A stretch of DNA of 64,000 nt from Pseudoxanthobacter soli DSM 19599 (lineage in GTDB: Bacteria; Pseudomonadota; Alphaproteobacteria; Rhizobiales; Segnochrobactraceae), in contig NZ_FRXO01000004.1 of the NCBI RefSeq assembly GCF_900148505.1, positions 372,001-436,000 of the forward strand, read 5' to 3'. Positions 8,029-17,020 of this stretch are shown here, piece by piece. The position numbers and the translations under genes are program-made. Each line of letters opens with the position of its first letter. Positions within the stretch are counted from its first letter, which is position 1. The notes under the pieces were generated by a model. The model had not been told where the DNA came from. It ran no database searches and worked only from the letters and a program-made list of their open reading frames with translations.

Positions 8029-9138
8029 TCAGTTCTCGGGCTGGCCGACCAGCGCCGCGTTGAGACCGACTTCGGGCAGCTGCTCGGAGAAGATCGAGGC
8101 GAACCAGCCGGGGTTCGGCACGATAGACGGCTTGAACACGTTGCAGCCGGCCTTCATCTCTTCCCAGCTGCCGGTCTCGCAGAGCTTGACCGTTTCGTTG
8201 GTCACGATCGGCAACGGCAGCGTGGTGTGGTGCGGCGCGTCTTTGCCGGCGATCAGCTCTGAAGCGAGCTTCAGCGCGTAGGCGCCCGAATAGGGCGGCG
8301 AAGCGTAGGAGATGCGCGGCGCACCCATCGGCTTGTAGGTGCCGTCGGCCCCCTCGACCTCGGTACCCTCCTTCAGCATCTGCACGCGGCCGCCGTTCGA
8401 GCCCTCACCGGCGCACGGCTTGAGTTCCGCAGGGGTGGCGCCCGCCTCGATCTGCATGGAGTTGGCGGTGTAGCAGCCGACCTGCATCCACAGACCATCG
8501 ATGTCCTTCCAGCCGCGGGTCGCGAGCAGCTTGGAGAGCTCGGTGCGGGCGACCGCCTGGCTCCACATGCCGACAGCCTCGCCGACGATCTTGATGTCGG
8601 GATGCTTGGAGAACACTTCCTTGGCGGCGGCGGTGCGCGCGGTATCGACCGATGTGCCCGGCACGCCGGTGATGAGCACGACGTTGCCCTTCCCGCCGAG
8701 CTTGTCGACGAGCCATTCCGCGGTGCGCCGTCCGGCCTCGGCCTGGTCGATGGTGACGTTATAGGCGCACGGCTCGGTGATCTCGGCATCGTAGGCGACG
8801 ATCTTCACGCCTTTGGAGCAGGCGTTCTTCACCACCTGATTCAGCGCGGTGGGGGAGATCGGATAGACCACGATCGCCTTCGCCCCGGCCTGCACCATGG
8901 CGTTGATCTGCTGGATCTGGCGCTGGGCGTTGGGACCGGCGACCTGCACTTCCAGGTCGATCTTGTCACGCAGCTCCTTCGAAGCGGCCATGGCCTTGAC
9001 CATGTTGGCGGCCTCGGCCTGCCAGTCGTTGCCGATATAGCTCATGGACAGGAAAACCTTGTCCTTCGCCGCGGCCGGCACAACCGCGCTGGCGAACGCG
9101 CACAGCGTCGCCAACCCCAAACGGGCAATCGTCCTCAT
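8029..9138 (-). CDS. Ribose-type sugar ABC transporter periplasmic binding protein
   Basis: 369 residues. The signal peptide is MRTIARLGLATLCAFASAVVPAAA, probably cleaved before KDKVF. The mature protein is a periplasmic-binding-protein type I fold of the RbsB/TorT-like group (AGPNAQRQIQQINAMVQAG; AIVVYPISPTALNQVV; the NVTIDQAEAGRRTAEWLV switch region). It has paired cysteines (NACSKG, EPCAYN, VGCYTAN, KPCAGEG, KLCETG, KAGCN), more than usual, so disulphides are likely. First gene of the minus-strand operon, divergent from a GntR regulator; ATG 9138 is preceded by GGGAGGACGACA. Inducible expression from the shared 131-base intergenic region is likely. Confidence 0.88.
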   Translation of the reverse strand: MRTIARLGLATLCAFASAVVPAAAKDKVFLSMSYIGNDWQAEAANMVKAMAASKELRDKIDLEVQVAGPNAQRQIQQINAMVQAGAKAIVVYPISPTALNQVVKNACSKGVKIVAYDAEITEPCAYNVTIDQAEAGRRTAEWLVDKLGGKGNVVLITGVPGTSVDTARTAAAKEVFSKHPDIKIVGEAVGMWSQAVARTELSKLLATRGWKDIDGLWMQVGCYTANSMQIEAGATPAELKPCAGEGSNGGRVQMLKEGTEVEGADGTYKPMGAPRISYASPPYSGAYALKLASELIAGKDAPHHTTLPLPIVTNETVKLCETGSWEEMKAGCNVFKPSIVPNPGWFASIFSEQLPEVGLNAALVGQPEN

Positions 9139-9180
9139 TGTCGTCCTCCCAGACGCGGCGCCATCTGTCGGGCACCGTCG

Positions 9181-9199
9181 TTTTGATATTAGATCAAAA
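9181..9199. promoter_or_regulatory. Perfect inverted repeat, candidate operator of the divergent GntR/FCD regulator
   Basis: TTTTGAT-ATTAG-ATCAAAA is a perfect 7-bp inverted repeat with a 5-base spacer. It lies 43 bases upstream of the binding-protein start and 70 bases upstream of the GntR start, in the shared divergent promoter region. Position and symmetry suit an FCD-subfamily GntR dimer. That the neighbouring regulator binds it is inference. Confidence 0.6.
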
Positions 9200-9269
9200 A
9201 TCAAACCGGCCTTCAAGTCCCCCATGCGGTGCGCTATTGTGCGAGCAGGAGTTGCGCCGGGAGCCCTCG

Positions 9270-10004
9270 ATGTCCGACCTTCGCGAACACGTCGTTCCGC
9301 TTCACAAACAGACGCTGCAGGAAGGCGTGTTCCGCCGCCTGTACGAACTGATCCTCGAAGGTGGAATCGCGCCGGGCCAGTCAATCACCGTGGCCCATCT
9401 GGCGGAGGCGTTCGGGGTCAGCCCGATGCCGGTTCGGGAAGCCCTGACGAAGCTCACCGGCGCGGGGGTGCTGACCGTCGTCTCGGGGCGGACGATCGGC
9501 ATCCCCAAGCTCACCCGGGCCCGCCTGGACGACCTGCGGCAAGTCCGCCTCGAAGTGGAGACGACAGCCGTCAGATGGGCGACGGAACGGCAGGCACCGA
9601 CACTGATCGAAACACTCACCCAGGCCTACCAGCGACTGCAGGAGGCGGAGAAGACGGGAGACGCGCGGCACTACATCCGGGCGAACTACGACTTCCACTT
9701 CCTGTTCTACCGGAATGCCGGATCGCCGATCCTGCTGACGATCATCGAGAATCTCTGGCTCCAGATCAGCCCCTACTTCCATCTGCTGCGCGAGACCGGA
9801 AACTTCCGCATCGCCAATCACCAGCACTCGGAGATGTTCGAGGGATTGCGGACACGCGACCCGGATCGCGCGGCCGCCGCCCTCAGCGCCGACATCAACG
9901 GCGCCTACAACGTCCTGATCACGCTTGTCGATGAGGGCGAGGACGGCGATGCCGGCGCCCGCAGGATGCAGGTTCCGGTATTCGGCCGTTCGCCATCGCC
10001 CTGA
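9270..10004 (+). CDS. GntR family transcriptional regulator, FCD domain
   Basis: 244 residues. The N-terminal winged HTH covers about residues 15-80 (SITVAHLAEAFGVSPMPVRE then ALTKLTGAGVL and wing VSGRTIGIPKL). The C-terminal FCD ligand domain, about 90-225, shows the usual His/Asp metal site (NYDFHFLFYRNAG; NHQHSEMFEGL). FCD proteins bind small organic acids, often through a metal, and usually repress an adjacent catabolic operon. The gene is divergent from the ABC transporter/BKACE operon and is very likely its regulator. The ATG at 9270 is chosen because it starts directly before the HTH domain; upstream sequence is intergenic. Confidence 0.88.
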   Translation: MSDLREHVVPLHKQTLQEGVFRRLYELILEGGIAPGQSITVAHLAEAFGVSPMPVREALTKLTGAGVLTVVSGRTIGIPKLTRARLDDLRQVRLEVETTAVRWATERQAPTLIETLTQAYQRLQEAEKTGDARHYIRANYDFHFLFYRNAGSPILLTIIENLWLQISPYFHLLRETGNFRIANHQHSEMFEGLRTRDPDRAAAALSADINGAYNVLITLVDEGEDGDAGARRMQVPVFGRSPSP

Positions 10005-10141
10005 TGGCGCAACGACGGAGAAACGTCCTCCCGCAGATCCGTCCCGATGCCGGTGCACCCCAACCCAATTAATGGGATGAATTGGCCTACACCCATCAGG
10101 GCACTCAATGGCACCGAAGTTCCTGCCGGCAGGACCCGCCG

Positions 10142-10169
10142 GTATGATGAACTTTCGTCTTGATCATAC
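10142..10169. promoter_or_regulatory. NikR-type nickel operator upstream of hupE
   Basis: GTATGA at 10142-10147 and TCATAC at 10164-10169 are separated by exactly 16 bases. This is the published Escherichia coli NikR operator consensus GTATGA-N16-TCATAC. It lies about 50 bases upstream of a HupE/UreJ permease gene, where a repressor would block transcription when nickel is plentiful. No nikR gene is in the window. The remaining 10005-10218 intergenic sequence shows no other clear signal. Confidence 0.75.
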
Positions 10170-10218
10170 CGACCATGCGTAGTCAGATATCACCTTCAAC
10201 AAGAACAGGGGGTGACCT

Positions 10219-10821
10219 ATGAAACATCGCATCCCGGCGCTGGCAGCCCTGGCGGCTGCCTTTGCCGTCCTGCCCTCGATCGCGTCAGCTCATACCGGCG
10301 TCGGCGACACCAGCGGCTTCCTGCACGGCATGGAACATCCGGTGACAGGGCTCGACCACATCCTGGCGATGGTCACGGTCGGCATTCTCGCCTACCAGAT
10401 CGGCGGTCGCGCCCTGTGGCTGGTTCCTCTCACCTTCGTGGTGGTGATGGCCTTCGGTGGCGCGCTCGGCGTGTTCGGCATCGCCGTTCCGTTCGTGGAA
10501 CTCGGCATCGCGCTTTCGGTCATCGTGCTCGGGGCGGTCGTTGCCCTCGGCGTCAAGGCGCCGACTGCGGTGGCGATGGCGCTCGTCGGCTTCTTTGCCA
10601 TCTTCCACGGCCATGCCCACGGCGTCGAAATGCCGGAGAATGCCGGTGGCATCGCCTACGGCCTCGGCTTCATGCTGGCGACGGCGGCGCTCCATATCGC
10701 CGGCCTCGGCCTCGGCTACCTGATCGCTCGCTTCGGCGACCGCTACAGCCCCGCTGCCGTGCGCTTCGCCGGCGGCATGGTCGCGGTGGCCGGCGTCGGC
10801 CTTCTGACCGGCCTGATCTGA
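10219..10821 (+). CDS. hupE: HupE/UreJ family nickel (or cobalt) permease
   Basis: 200 residues. A signal-peptide-like N terminus (residues 1-24, ending SIASA) is followed by HTG and the family hallmark HPVTGLDHILAMVTVG (His40, Asp46, His47), a metal-selecting motif in the first transmembrane segment. Five or six further hydrophobic segments follow, with a second His-rich motif AIFHGHAHGVEMP. HupE/UreJ proteins import Ni2+ (sometimes Co2+) across the inner membrane for hydrogenase or urease. The NikR-type operator upstream argues for nickel. Monocistronic, ended by a strong terminator. No hydrogenase or urease genes are in the window. Confidence 0.9.
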   Translation: MKHRIPALAALAAAFAVLPSIASAHTGVGDTSGFLHGMEHPVTGLDHILAMVTVGILAYQIGGRALWLVPLTFVVVMAFGGALGVFGIAVPFVELGIALSVIVLGAVVALGVKAPTAVAMALVGFFAIFHGHAHGVEMPENAGGIAYGLGFMLATAALHIAGLGLGYLIARFGDRYSPAAVRFAGGMVAVAGVGLLTGLI

Positions 10822-10854
10822 ACCGGTTCCGACCCGCCCCGTCGCGAGATCATC

Positions 10855-10893
10855 GAGGCGCCGTCACGCAAGCGACGGCGCCTCTTTCGTTTC
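10855..10893 (+). terminator. Intrinsic terminator after hupE
   Basis: GAGGCGCCGTC (10855-10865) pairs perfectly over 11 bp with GACGGCGCCTC (10874-10884), with an 8-base loop, followed by TTTCGTTTCG. It also separates hupE from the convergent nrdB. Confidence 0.85.
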
Positions 10894-10911
10894 GTGTTCA
10901 GCCCGTCGCGC

Positions 10912-12063
10912 TCAATCCCAGGCGAGCGCTCCGCCGCTCTGATACTCGATGACGCGCGTCTCGAAGAAGTTCTTCTCCTTCTTCAGGTCCATCGCCTCGC
11001 TCATCCAGGGGAACGGGTTGCCGGCCTCGGCGAACACCGGCGAAAGGCCGAGCTGGGCGCATCGGCGGTTGGCGATGAAGTGCATATAGTCCTCGCAGGA
11101 CGCCGCATTGAGACCGAGGAACCCCCTCGGCATGGTATCGCGCCCATAGGCCGCCTCAAGGTCCGCCGCGTCTTTGAGCATGCCGCGGATTTCGTCCTGA
11201 AATGTCCTGGTCCAGAGGTGCGGATTCTCCGCCTTGATCTGGTTGATGACGTCGATGCCGAAATTCAGGTGAATCGATTCATCGCGCAGGATGTACTGGT
11301 ACTGCTCGGCGATGCCGACCATCTTGTTGCGCCGGCCAAGCGACAGGATCTGCGCGAAGCCGGTATAGAACCACATCCCCTCGAAAACGACATAGAACGC
11401 CACCAGATCACGCAGGAAGTCCTGGTCGGCGTCCGGCGTTCCTGTCTTGAAGGCCGGATCGTCGAGATGCCGGGTGTAATTCAGCGCCCACGCCGCCTTG
11501 TCGGTGATGGAGGGCACCTCCCGGTACATGTTGAACAGTTCGCCCTCGTCGAGGCCCAAGCTTTCGACGATGTACTGGAAGGTGTGGGTGTGCACCGCCT
11601 CCTCGAACGCCTGACGCAGCAGATATTGCCGGCACTCGGGGTTGGTCAGGTGGCGATAGATCGCCAGCACGATGTTGTTGGCGACAAGGCTTTCGGACGC
11701 GGCGAAGAAGCCGAGATTGCGCTTCACCATGCGCCGTTCGTCCTCGGTCAGGCCGTCTCGCGCCTTCCAGAGCGCGATGTCGGCCTGCATGGAAACCTCC
11801 GTCGGCATCCAGTGGTTGTTGCAGCCGGCGAGATATTTCTCCCAGGCCCATTTGTACTTGAGCGGCAGGATCTGGTTCACGTCGGCACGCGCGTTGATCA
11901 TGCGCTTCTCGTCGACGGTCACGCGGGCGGCGCCGCGTTCGATCACGCCGAGCCCGGTGACCTCGGTGCACGTGTCGGCGGGATATGCGCCTGCGCGACC
12001 GAAGGCGGGATGGACTGCACGGCCGGAATTGGGTGCGACGATGGTGTCTGACCAGTCGAGCAT
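10912..12063 (-). CDS. nrdB: Class I ribonucleotide reductase small subunit, class Ic type (Phe at radical-Tyr position)
   Basis: 383 residues, R2 ferritin-like fold. Dimetal ligands are Glu124 ([10 protein letters not shown]), Glu155 and His158 (EEAVHTHTF), Glu228 (VVFEGMWF), Glu262 and His265 ([10 protein letters not shown]). Their spacings match Chlamydia trachomatis R2 (E89/E120/H123/E193/E227/H230) exactly. The residue seven after Glu155, where class Ia has the radical Tyr122, is Phe162, as in the chlamydial class Ic enzyme, which uses a Mn(IV)/Fe(III) cofactor instead of a tyrosyl radical. C-terminal Tyr in IEYQSG is the likely radical-transfer residue. It lies 23 bases downstream of nrdA; ATG 12063 has GGAGGAGACATCA upstream. 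Confidence 0.93.
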   Translation of the reverse strand: MLDWSDTIVAPNSGRAVHPAFGRAGAYPADTCTEVTGLGVIERGAARVTVDEKRMINARADVNQILPLKYKWAWEKYLAGCNNHWMPTEVSMQADIALWKARDGLTEDERRMVKRNLGFFAASESLVANNIVLAIYRHLTNPECRQYLLRQAFEEAVHTHTFQYIVESLGLDEGELFNMYREVPSITDKAAWALNYTRHLDDPAFKTGTPDADQDFLRDLVAFYVVFEGMWFYTGFAQILSLGRRNKMVGIAEQYQYILRDESIHLNFGIDVINQIKAENPHLWTRTFQDEIRGMLKDAADLEAAYGRDTMPRGFLGLNAASCEDYMHFIANRRCAQLGLSPVFAEAGNPFPWMSEAMDLKKEKNFFETRVIEYQSGGALAWD

Positions 12064-12086
12064 GTTGATGTCTCCTCCGTTCGGAC

Positions 12087-14969
12087 TCACTGGCAGGCCT
12101 CGCAGGTGGGATCGTCGAGGGCGCAGGCGAGCGCCCTCGCCTCCTCCGGCACCACGATCGGCCCGGCCGATGAGGCGTGAACGCCCGCCGCGACGGCGTT
12201 GAGCCGGCCATCGACGCCTTTGAGCGTCGACTTCTCGACGTGCGTCGCCGAACGGGATCTCAGATAGTAGGTCGTCTTCAGGCCGCACCTCCACGCGAGG
12301 CGATAGGTCTCGTCGAGCTTCCGGCCGGAGGGATTGGCGACGTAAAGGTTGAGCGACTGCGCCTGGTCGATCCACTTCTGACGGCGCGCGGCGGCCTCGA
12401 TCAGCCACTGCGGCTCGATCTCGAACGCCGTGGCGTAGAGCGCCTTCAGGTCGTCCGGGATCCGGTCGATGCTCCCCACGCTGCCGTCGTAATACTTGAG
12501 GTCGGAGACCATCACCTCGTCCCACAGCCCGCGCGCCTTCAGGTCGCGAACCAGCGCCGCATTCACCACTGTGAAGTCGCCGGACATGTTCGATTTGACG
12601 AACAGGTTCTGGTAGGCAGGCTCGATCGACTGGGACACGCCGCAGATATTGGAGATCGTCGCCGTCGGTGCGATCGCCATGCAGTTCGAATTGCGCATGC
12701 CGGTCGCGATCACACGCGCTCGCAGGCCCCCCCAGTCGAGGGTGGCTGAGCGGTCGAGATCGAGGCCGCCGCGGGCCTCGGCAAGCCGCTCGAGGCTATC
12801 GATCGGCAGGATGCCGCGGGACCATAGCGAGCCCTCGAAGCTCGGATAACGCCCCCGTTCGGCAGCAAGATCGACCGAGCCCGAAATGGCATGGAAGCTG
12901 ATCGCTTCCATGCTCTCGTCCGCAAATCGCACCGCCTCCTCCGAGGCGTAGGCGATCCGGAGGCGTTGCAGCGCATCCTGAAAACCCATGATGCCGAGGC
13001 CCACAGGCCGATGCCGCAGGTTGGAACGCCGCGCCTCGGGGATGGTGTAGAAATTGATGTCGACGACATTGTCGAGCATCCGCATCGCCGTGCGGACCGT
13101 CGCCGCGAGCATTTCGCGATCGAGGCCGCCGCCCGAGACGTGGGCGAGCAGGTTGACCGAGCCGAGATTGCACACCGCCACCTCATCGTCGGAGGTGTTG
13201 AGCGTGATCTCGGTGCAGAGGTTTGAGGAATGCACCACGCCCGCGTGGCCCTGAGGCGACCGGATATTGCAGGGGTCCTTGAACGTGATCCAGGGGTGGC
13301 CGGTCTCGAACAGCATGGTCAGCATCCGCCGCCACAGATCGACTGCGCGCACCTGCCGGAAGACCTTGATCTCGCCCCGTGCCGCCTTCGCCTCGTAGGT
13401 TTCGTAGGCCGTCTTGAAGGCCGGGCCGTAGAGGTCGTGCAGATCCGGCACCTCGTCGGGCGAGAACAGGGTCCACACCCCATCCGATTCCACCCGTTCC
13501 ATGAACAGGTCCGGCACCCAGTTCGCGGTGTTCATGTCGTGGGTGCGACGCCGGTCGTCGCCGGTGTTCTTCCTCAGGTCGAGGAATTCCTCGACGTCGA
13601 TGTGCCATGTTTCGAGGTAGGCGCAGACGGCGCCCTTGCGCTTGCCACCCTGGTTGACGGCGATGGCAGTGTCGTTCGCCACCTTCAGGAACGGCACGAC
13701 GCCCTGGCTCTCGCCGTTGGTGCCCTTGATGTGGGCGCCGAGCCCCCGCACCCGCGTCCAGTCGTTGCCGAGCCCGCCGGAATATTTGGCGAGAAGGGCG
13801 TTGTCCTTGATCGACTTGAAGATGCCGTCAAGATCGTCCGGCACCGTGGTCAGAAAGCAGGAGGAAAGCTGGGGCCTGAGCGTGCCGGCATTGAAGAGCG
13901 TCGGCGTCGAGGCCATGAAGCGGAACGACGACAGGAGATCGTAGAACTCGATCGCGCGGGCCTCGCGGTCGATCTCCCTGAGCGCAAGCCCCATCGCGAC
14001 GCGCATGAAGAACGCCTGAGGCAGTTCGAAGCGTGTGCCGCCGACATGCAGGAAATACCGGTCATAAAGGGTCTGCAGGCCGAGATAATCGAACTTGAGA
14101 TCGCGCTCGGGCTTCAGCGCCGCGGCGAGACGGGCGAGATCGAACCGGCCGAGCTCTGGGTCGATCTGTTCCGCAACGATGCCGCGCCGGAGATAGGCGT
14201 GAAAATAATCCGCGTAGCGGACGGACATCTCCGCCTGGGTCGCTTGGTCCGGTCGGCCGCTCAGGAACGTGAGCGCTTCGCGCCGCAGGCGGTCGTTTAG
14301 GAGCCGGGCACTCGCCGCGGCGTAGTTCGGCTCCGTCTCGATCAGCGTGCGGGCGGCAAGAATCGGGGCGAGCGCGAGTTCATCCTCGCCGATGCCGTCA
14401 TAGAGGTTGCGGCGGGTTTCGGCGAGAATCGTCACGACGTCGACGCCTTCGAGCCCGTCCGCAGCCTCGCGGACCAGTTCGCCGAGCCGCCCCTCGTCGA
14501 GTGGTGAAAGCGTCCCGTCCGCGTTTCTCGTTCGAAGTGCAGGCGCGGCCGTGGCCGAGGCGGCGCGGACAGCTGAGCGCTCCCGCGCGCGTTCCTCGCG
14601 GTAGAGCACATAGGCACGGGCGACCTTGTGGTGTCCGCAGCGCATCAGCCCGAGTTCCACCTGATCCTGGATGTCTTCGATATGGAAGGTGCGCCCGGTG
14701 CCGGAGCGACGGGTCAGGCTGGCAACGATTTGCGCCGTCAGGTCTTCCACGATGTCGTGGACCCGTCGCGAGGCGGCAGCGGTGTTGCCTTCGACCGCGA
14801 GGAAGGCCTTGGTGAGGGCGACGGTGATCTTGGAGGCATCGAACGGCGTCACGGCGCCGTTGCGACGAATGACCTGAAAGGCCGGTTCCGCGCCGTGCGG
14901 CCCGGAACTGGCCGGCGTTCTATTCCCGGCCCCGACTTCCGGCCGGATGGTTTCGACGATGAGCGACAT
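12087..14969 (-). CDS. nrdA: Class I ribonucleoside-diphosphate reductase large subunit
   Basis: 960 residues. Reduces ribonucleoside diphosphates to deoxynucleotides together with NrdB. An N-terminal ATP-cone spans about residues 30-125 ([16 protein letters not shown]), and a second, degenerate cone-like segment follows near 150-230 ([15 protein letters not shown]), so the N terminus is longer than in the E. coli enzyme. Catalytic features: [14 protein letters not shown] (redox Cys), SSNLCTEI (thiyl-radical Cys and Glu) and CNLGSVNLL (second redox Cys). The C terminus ends DPTCEACQ, the shuttle Cys pair. The ATG at 14969 is the first in-frame start before the ATP-cone. The 5' leader contains a cobalamin riboswitch. 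Cotranscribed with nrdB. Confidence 0.95.
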   Translation of the reverse strand: MSLIVETIRPEVGAGNRTPASSGPHGAEPAFQVIRRNGAVTPFDASKITVALTKAFLAVEGNTAAASRRVHDIVEDLTAQIVASLTRRSGTGRTFHIEDIQDQVELGLMRCGHHKVARAYVLYREERARERSAVRAASATAAPALRTRNADGTLSPLDEGRLGELVREAADGLEGVDVVTILAETRRNLYDGIGEDELALAPILAARTLIETEPNYAAASARLLNDRLRREALTFLSGRPDQATQAEMSVRYADYFHAYLRRGIVAEQIDPELGRFDLARLAAALKPERDLKFDYLGLQTLYDRYFLHVGGTRFELPQAFFMRVAMGLALREIDREARAIEFYDLLSSFRFMASTPTLFNAGTLRPQLSSCFLTTVPDDLDGIFKSIKDNALLAKYSGGLGNDWTRVRGLGAHIKGTNGESQGVVPFLKVANDTAIAVNQGGKRKGAVCAYLETWHIDVEEFLDLRKNTGDDRRRTHDMNTANWVPDLFMERVESDGVWTLFSPDEVPDLHDLYGPAFKTAYETYEAKAARGEIKVFRQVRAVDLWRRMLTMLFETGHPWITFKDPCNIRSPQGHAGVVHSSNLCTEITLNTSDDEVAVCNLGSVNLLAHVSGGGLDREMLAATVRTAMRMLDNVVDINFYTIPEARRSNLRHRPVGLGIMGFQDALQRLRIAYASEEAVRFADESMEAISFHAISGSVDLAAERGRYPSFEGSLWSRGILPIDSLERLAEARGGLDLDRSATLDWGGLRARVIATGMRNSNCMAIAPTATISNICGVSQSIEPAYQNLFVKSNMSGDFTVVNAALVRDLKARGLWDEVMVSDLKYYDGSVGSIDRIPDDLKALYATAFEIEPQWLIEAAARRQKWIDQAQSLNLYVANPSGRKLDETYRLAWRCGLKTTYYLRSRSATHVEKSTLKGVDGRLNAVAAGVHASSAGPIVVPEEARALACALDDPTCEACQ

Positions 14970-14979
14970 CGGCTTCAAA

Positions 14980-14994
14980 CCCCATTCTATGGGG
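14980..14994 (-). promoter_or_regulatory. Short hairpin over the nrdA ribosome binding region
   Basis: On the minus strand CCCCAT-AGA-ATGGGG can fold into a 6-bp hairpin whose 3' arm contains the GGGG lying about 10 bases before the nrdA ATG. It could mask the ribosome binding site and act as the expression platform of the upstream riboswitch. This is inferred from position only. Confidence 0.35.
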
Positions 14995-15103
14995 GCAAAG
15001 GCCGAGCGGATGCACAAAGACGCGCTGCCGCGGGCGCGTGCCGCGGCGATCGCAATCCAAGCGATCCACCGGGACACCCCGCCCGAGGACGTTGCAACTT
15101 CAG

Positions 15104-15292
15104 GTCACGGCAGGTCTCCTGGCTCGCGGGTCGTCGCTTCCGTCCGGCCTTCCCGAAGCGCACGGGCTTCAGTGACGCAAAATGGACGGTTGGCTCACCG
15201 CTTACAGTTGCGGGGGCAGCTCCGGCATCGTCCGCTCTGCGGACCCACCGGATTCCCTCTTAGCCTTCGGACCATGTCCGAAGGACCGTGAC
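15104..15292 (-). promoter_or_regulatory. Cobalamin (AdoCbl) riboswitch upstream of nrdAB
   Basis: Read on the minus strand, the region has the B12 box GAGCCAGGAGACCTGCC near 15110-15126, the conserved GCTGCCCCCGCAACTGTAAG near 15200-15220, and the AGGGAATCCGGTG motif near 15245-15260. A closing P1 helix pairs GTCACGG with CCGTGAC (15286-15292 with 15104-15110), and a 9-bp hairpin lies at 15264-15284. This is a complete cobalamin aptamer about 120 bases before the nrdA ATG. In other bacteria such riboswitches shut off B12-independent class I RNR when B12 is available for a class II enzyme (NrdJ). The same role is inferred here; no nrdJ is in the window. Confidence 0.93.
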
Positions 15293-15410
15293 GCCTAGAT
15301 ATAGCGTCTAAAACGAAATCAAAATCAACATCTGGAACGCGATATCCACCGGACCCTCTCTCACCGCTGGTTTCCAGGGCGTCGCCATGGATGAAGAGCG
15401 TGAGGCAGGG

Positions 15411-15441
15411 CCGGGCGCCTGTCCTTATCGCAGGCGCCCGG
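15411..15441 (-). terminator. Hairpin after the aldehyde dehydrogenase gene
   Basis: CCGGGCGCCTG (15411-15421) and CAGGCGCCCGG (15431-15441) form a perfect 11-bp stem starting nine bases after the stop codon of the minus-strand aldehyde dehydrogenase gene. There is no U-run, so it may be a terminator or a 3'-end stabiliser. Confidence 0.5.
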
Positions 15442-15450
15442 GCCCGCGCG

Positions 15451-16950
15451 TTATGTCACCCAGTGCTTCCGCTTGCCGATGGCGATGTGGACGGATTTAA
15501 CCTCCGTGTATTCCTCGACACCCATCCGGCCGCCTTCCCGGCCGATCCCCGATTGCTTGAAGCCGCCAACGGGTTGCCCGGGGCCGCCGGCGATCGTGGT
15601 GTTCACCCAGGTCCGTCCGGCCTGGACGCCGCGCATGGCGCGCAGCGCTTTGTCGATGTCCTTCGTCCAGATGCTGGCACCGAGGCCGTAGGGCGAGTCA
15701 TTTGCGATCTCCAGCGCCTCCCCGGCTGTCGAGAAGGTGATCATGCAAAGCACCGGCCCGAAGATTTCCTCCCGCGCTACCCGCATGTCGTTGCGCACGC
15801 CGGTGAGGAGCGTCGGCGCGATGAAGCGCCCGCCCGAGACCGCCACCGTGTTGCCACCGCAGGCGACCGTCGCACCCTCCTCCTCGCCGAGCTTCACGTA
15901 GCCGAGGATCTTCTCGCACTGCTGGTCGGAGACGATGGCGCCGAGTTGCGTCTCCGGGTCCAGGCAGTCGCCGATCCTGATCCGCGAGAGCTTGTCGAGC
16001 ACGAGGGCCTGGAATCTCTCCGCCACCGTCTCCTCGACGATCAGCCGGCTGCCGCTGACGCAGCATTGGCCGGCGTTGAAGCAGAGCCCGAACGCGACGC
16101 CGTCGGCCGCGTCGTCGAGATCGGCATCGGCGAACACGATCTGCGGATTCTTGCCGCCGAGTTCGAGGCTCGCCTTCTTGAAATTGCTCGCGCTCGCCTT
16201 AAGCACCGCTTCGCCGGTGCGGGTCGATCCGGTGAACGAGATCATGTCGACGTCGCGATGTTCCGCGATGGCCTGCCCGACGACCGGACCCGTGCCCGTC
16301 ACGACGTTGTAGACGCCGTCTGGCAGCCCGGCCTCCTTCAGCAAGTCGGCGAACATCAGCGTGGTCGCCGAGGTCATCTCGGACGGCTTTACCACGACCG
16401 AGTTGCCGGAGGCGAGGATGTAGGGCAGCCGCTCGGCGAGAACGATGAAGGGAAAGTTCCACGGATTGATCAGACCGACGACACCGACCGGCTCGCGGGT
16501 GACGACGCCGAACATGTCGTCGCCGTGGGTGTTGAAGGCCTCGCCGCTCAGCGACTGCGCGATCCCGGCGCAATATTCGTAATGACCGGCTGCGTCGGCG
16601 ATTTCCGCGCGCGACTGCGAGATCGGCTTGCCGGTCTCCAGTGTCTCCCAGAACGCAAGTTCCTCCGCACGCTGGCGAATGATGCGGGCAACGCCGAGCA
16701 GCACCGCCGCCCGGTCCGCGCCGCCGATGCCTGCCCAGGAGCGTGCCCTGAAGGCCTTGCGGGCGGCGGCCACCGCCTCGTCGACGTCGGCGCGGGTGCA
16801 GAGCGCGACGGACGTGACATCCCGGCCGAATGCCGGGCTTCGCCGGACCATCGTCTCCCGCTCGGCGGCATCGCGCCAGGTGCCGTCGATGAAGAAGCCG
16901 AATGCCCTCACCGTCTCCGGAACGGCCGCGAACGCGGTCACATGCTCCAT
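15451..16950 (-). CDS. NAD(P)-dependent aldehyde dehydrogenase (betaine-aldehyde-dehydrogenase-like)
   Basis: 499 residues, normal for the ALDH superfamily. Seen: PWNFPFIVLAERLPYILASG (cofactor side), FTGSTRTGEAV (Rossmann loop), LELGGKNPQIVFAD (general-base Glu), FNAGQCCVSGSRLIVEE (catalytic Cys) and EEIFGPVLCM. These oxidise aldehydes to acids in the cytosol. The nearest subfamily by motif is the betaine-aldehyde/gamma-aminobutyraldehyde group, but substrate cannot be fixed. The gene lies downstream of a GMC alcohol dehydrogenase on the same strand (gap 70 bases), so an alcohol-to-aldehyde-to-acid sequence is likely. The ATG at 16950 is preceded by AAGGAGAACACCT. Confidence 0.9.
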   Translation of the reverse strand: MEHVTAFAAVPETVRAFGFFIDGTWRDAAERETMVRRSPAFGRDVTSVALCTRADVDEAVAAARKAFRARSWAGIGGADRAAVLLGVARIIRQRAEELAFWETLETGKPISQSRAEIADAAGHYEYCAGIAQSLSGEAFNTHGDDMFGVVTREPVGVVGLINPWNFPFIVLAERLPYILASGNSVVVKPSEMTSATTLMFADLLKEAGLPDGVYNVVTGTGPVVGQAIAEHRDVDMISFTGSTRTGEAVLKASASNFKKASLELGGKNPQIVFADADLDDAADGVAFGLCFNAGQCCVSGSRLIVEETVAERFQALVLDKLSRIRIGDCLDPETQLGAIVSDQQCEKILGYVKLGEEEGATVACGGNTVAVSGGRFIAPTLLTGVRNDMRVAREEIFGPVLCMITFSTAGEALEIANDSPYGLGASIWTKDIDKALRAMRGVQAGRTWVNTTIAGGPGQPVGGFKQSGIGREGGRMGVEEYTEVKSVHIAIGKRKHWVT

Positions 16951-17020
16951 AGGTGTTCTCCTTGAGTGAATCAGATTGCACCGCCGGGCCTCGGCCGGAC
17001 GCGACCCCGGCCGAACGGCC

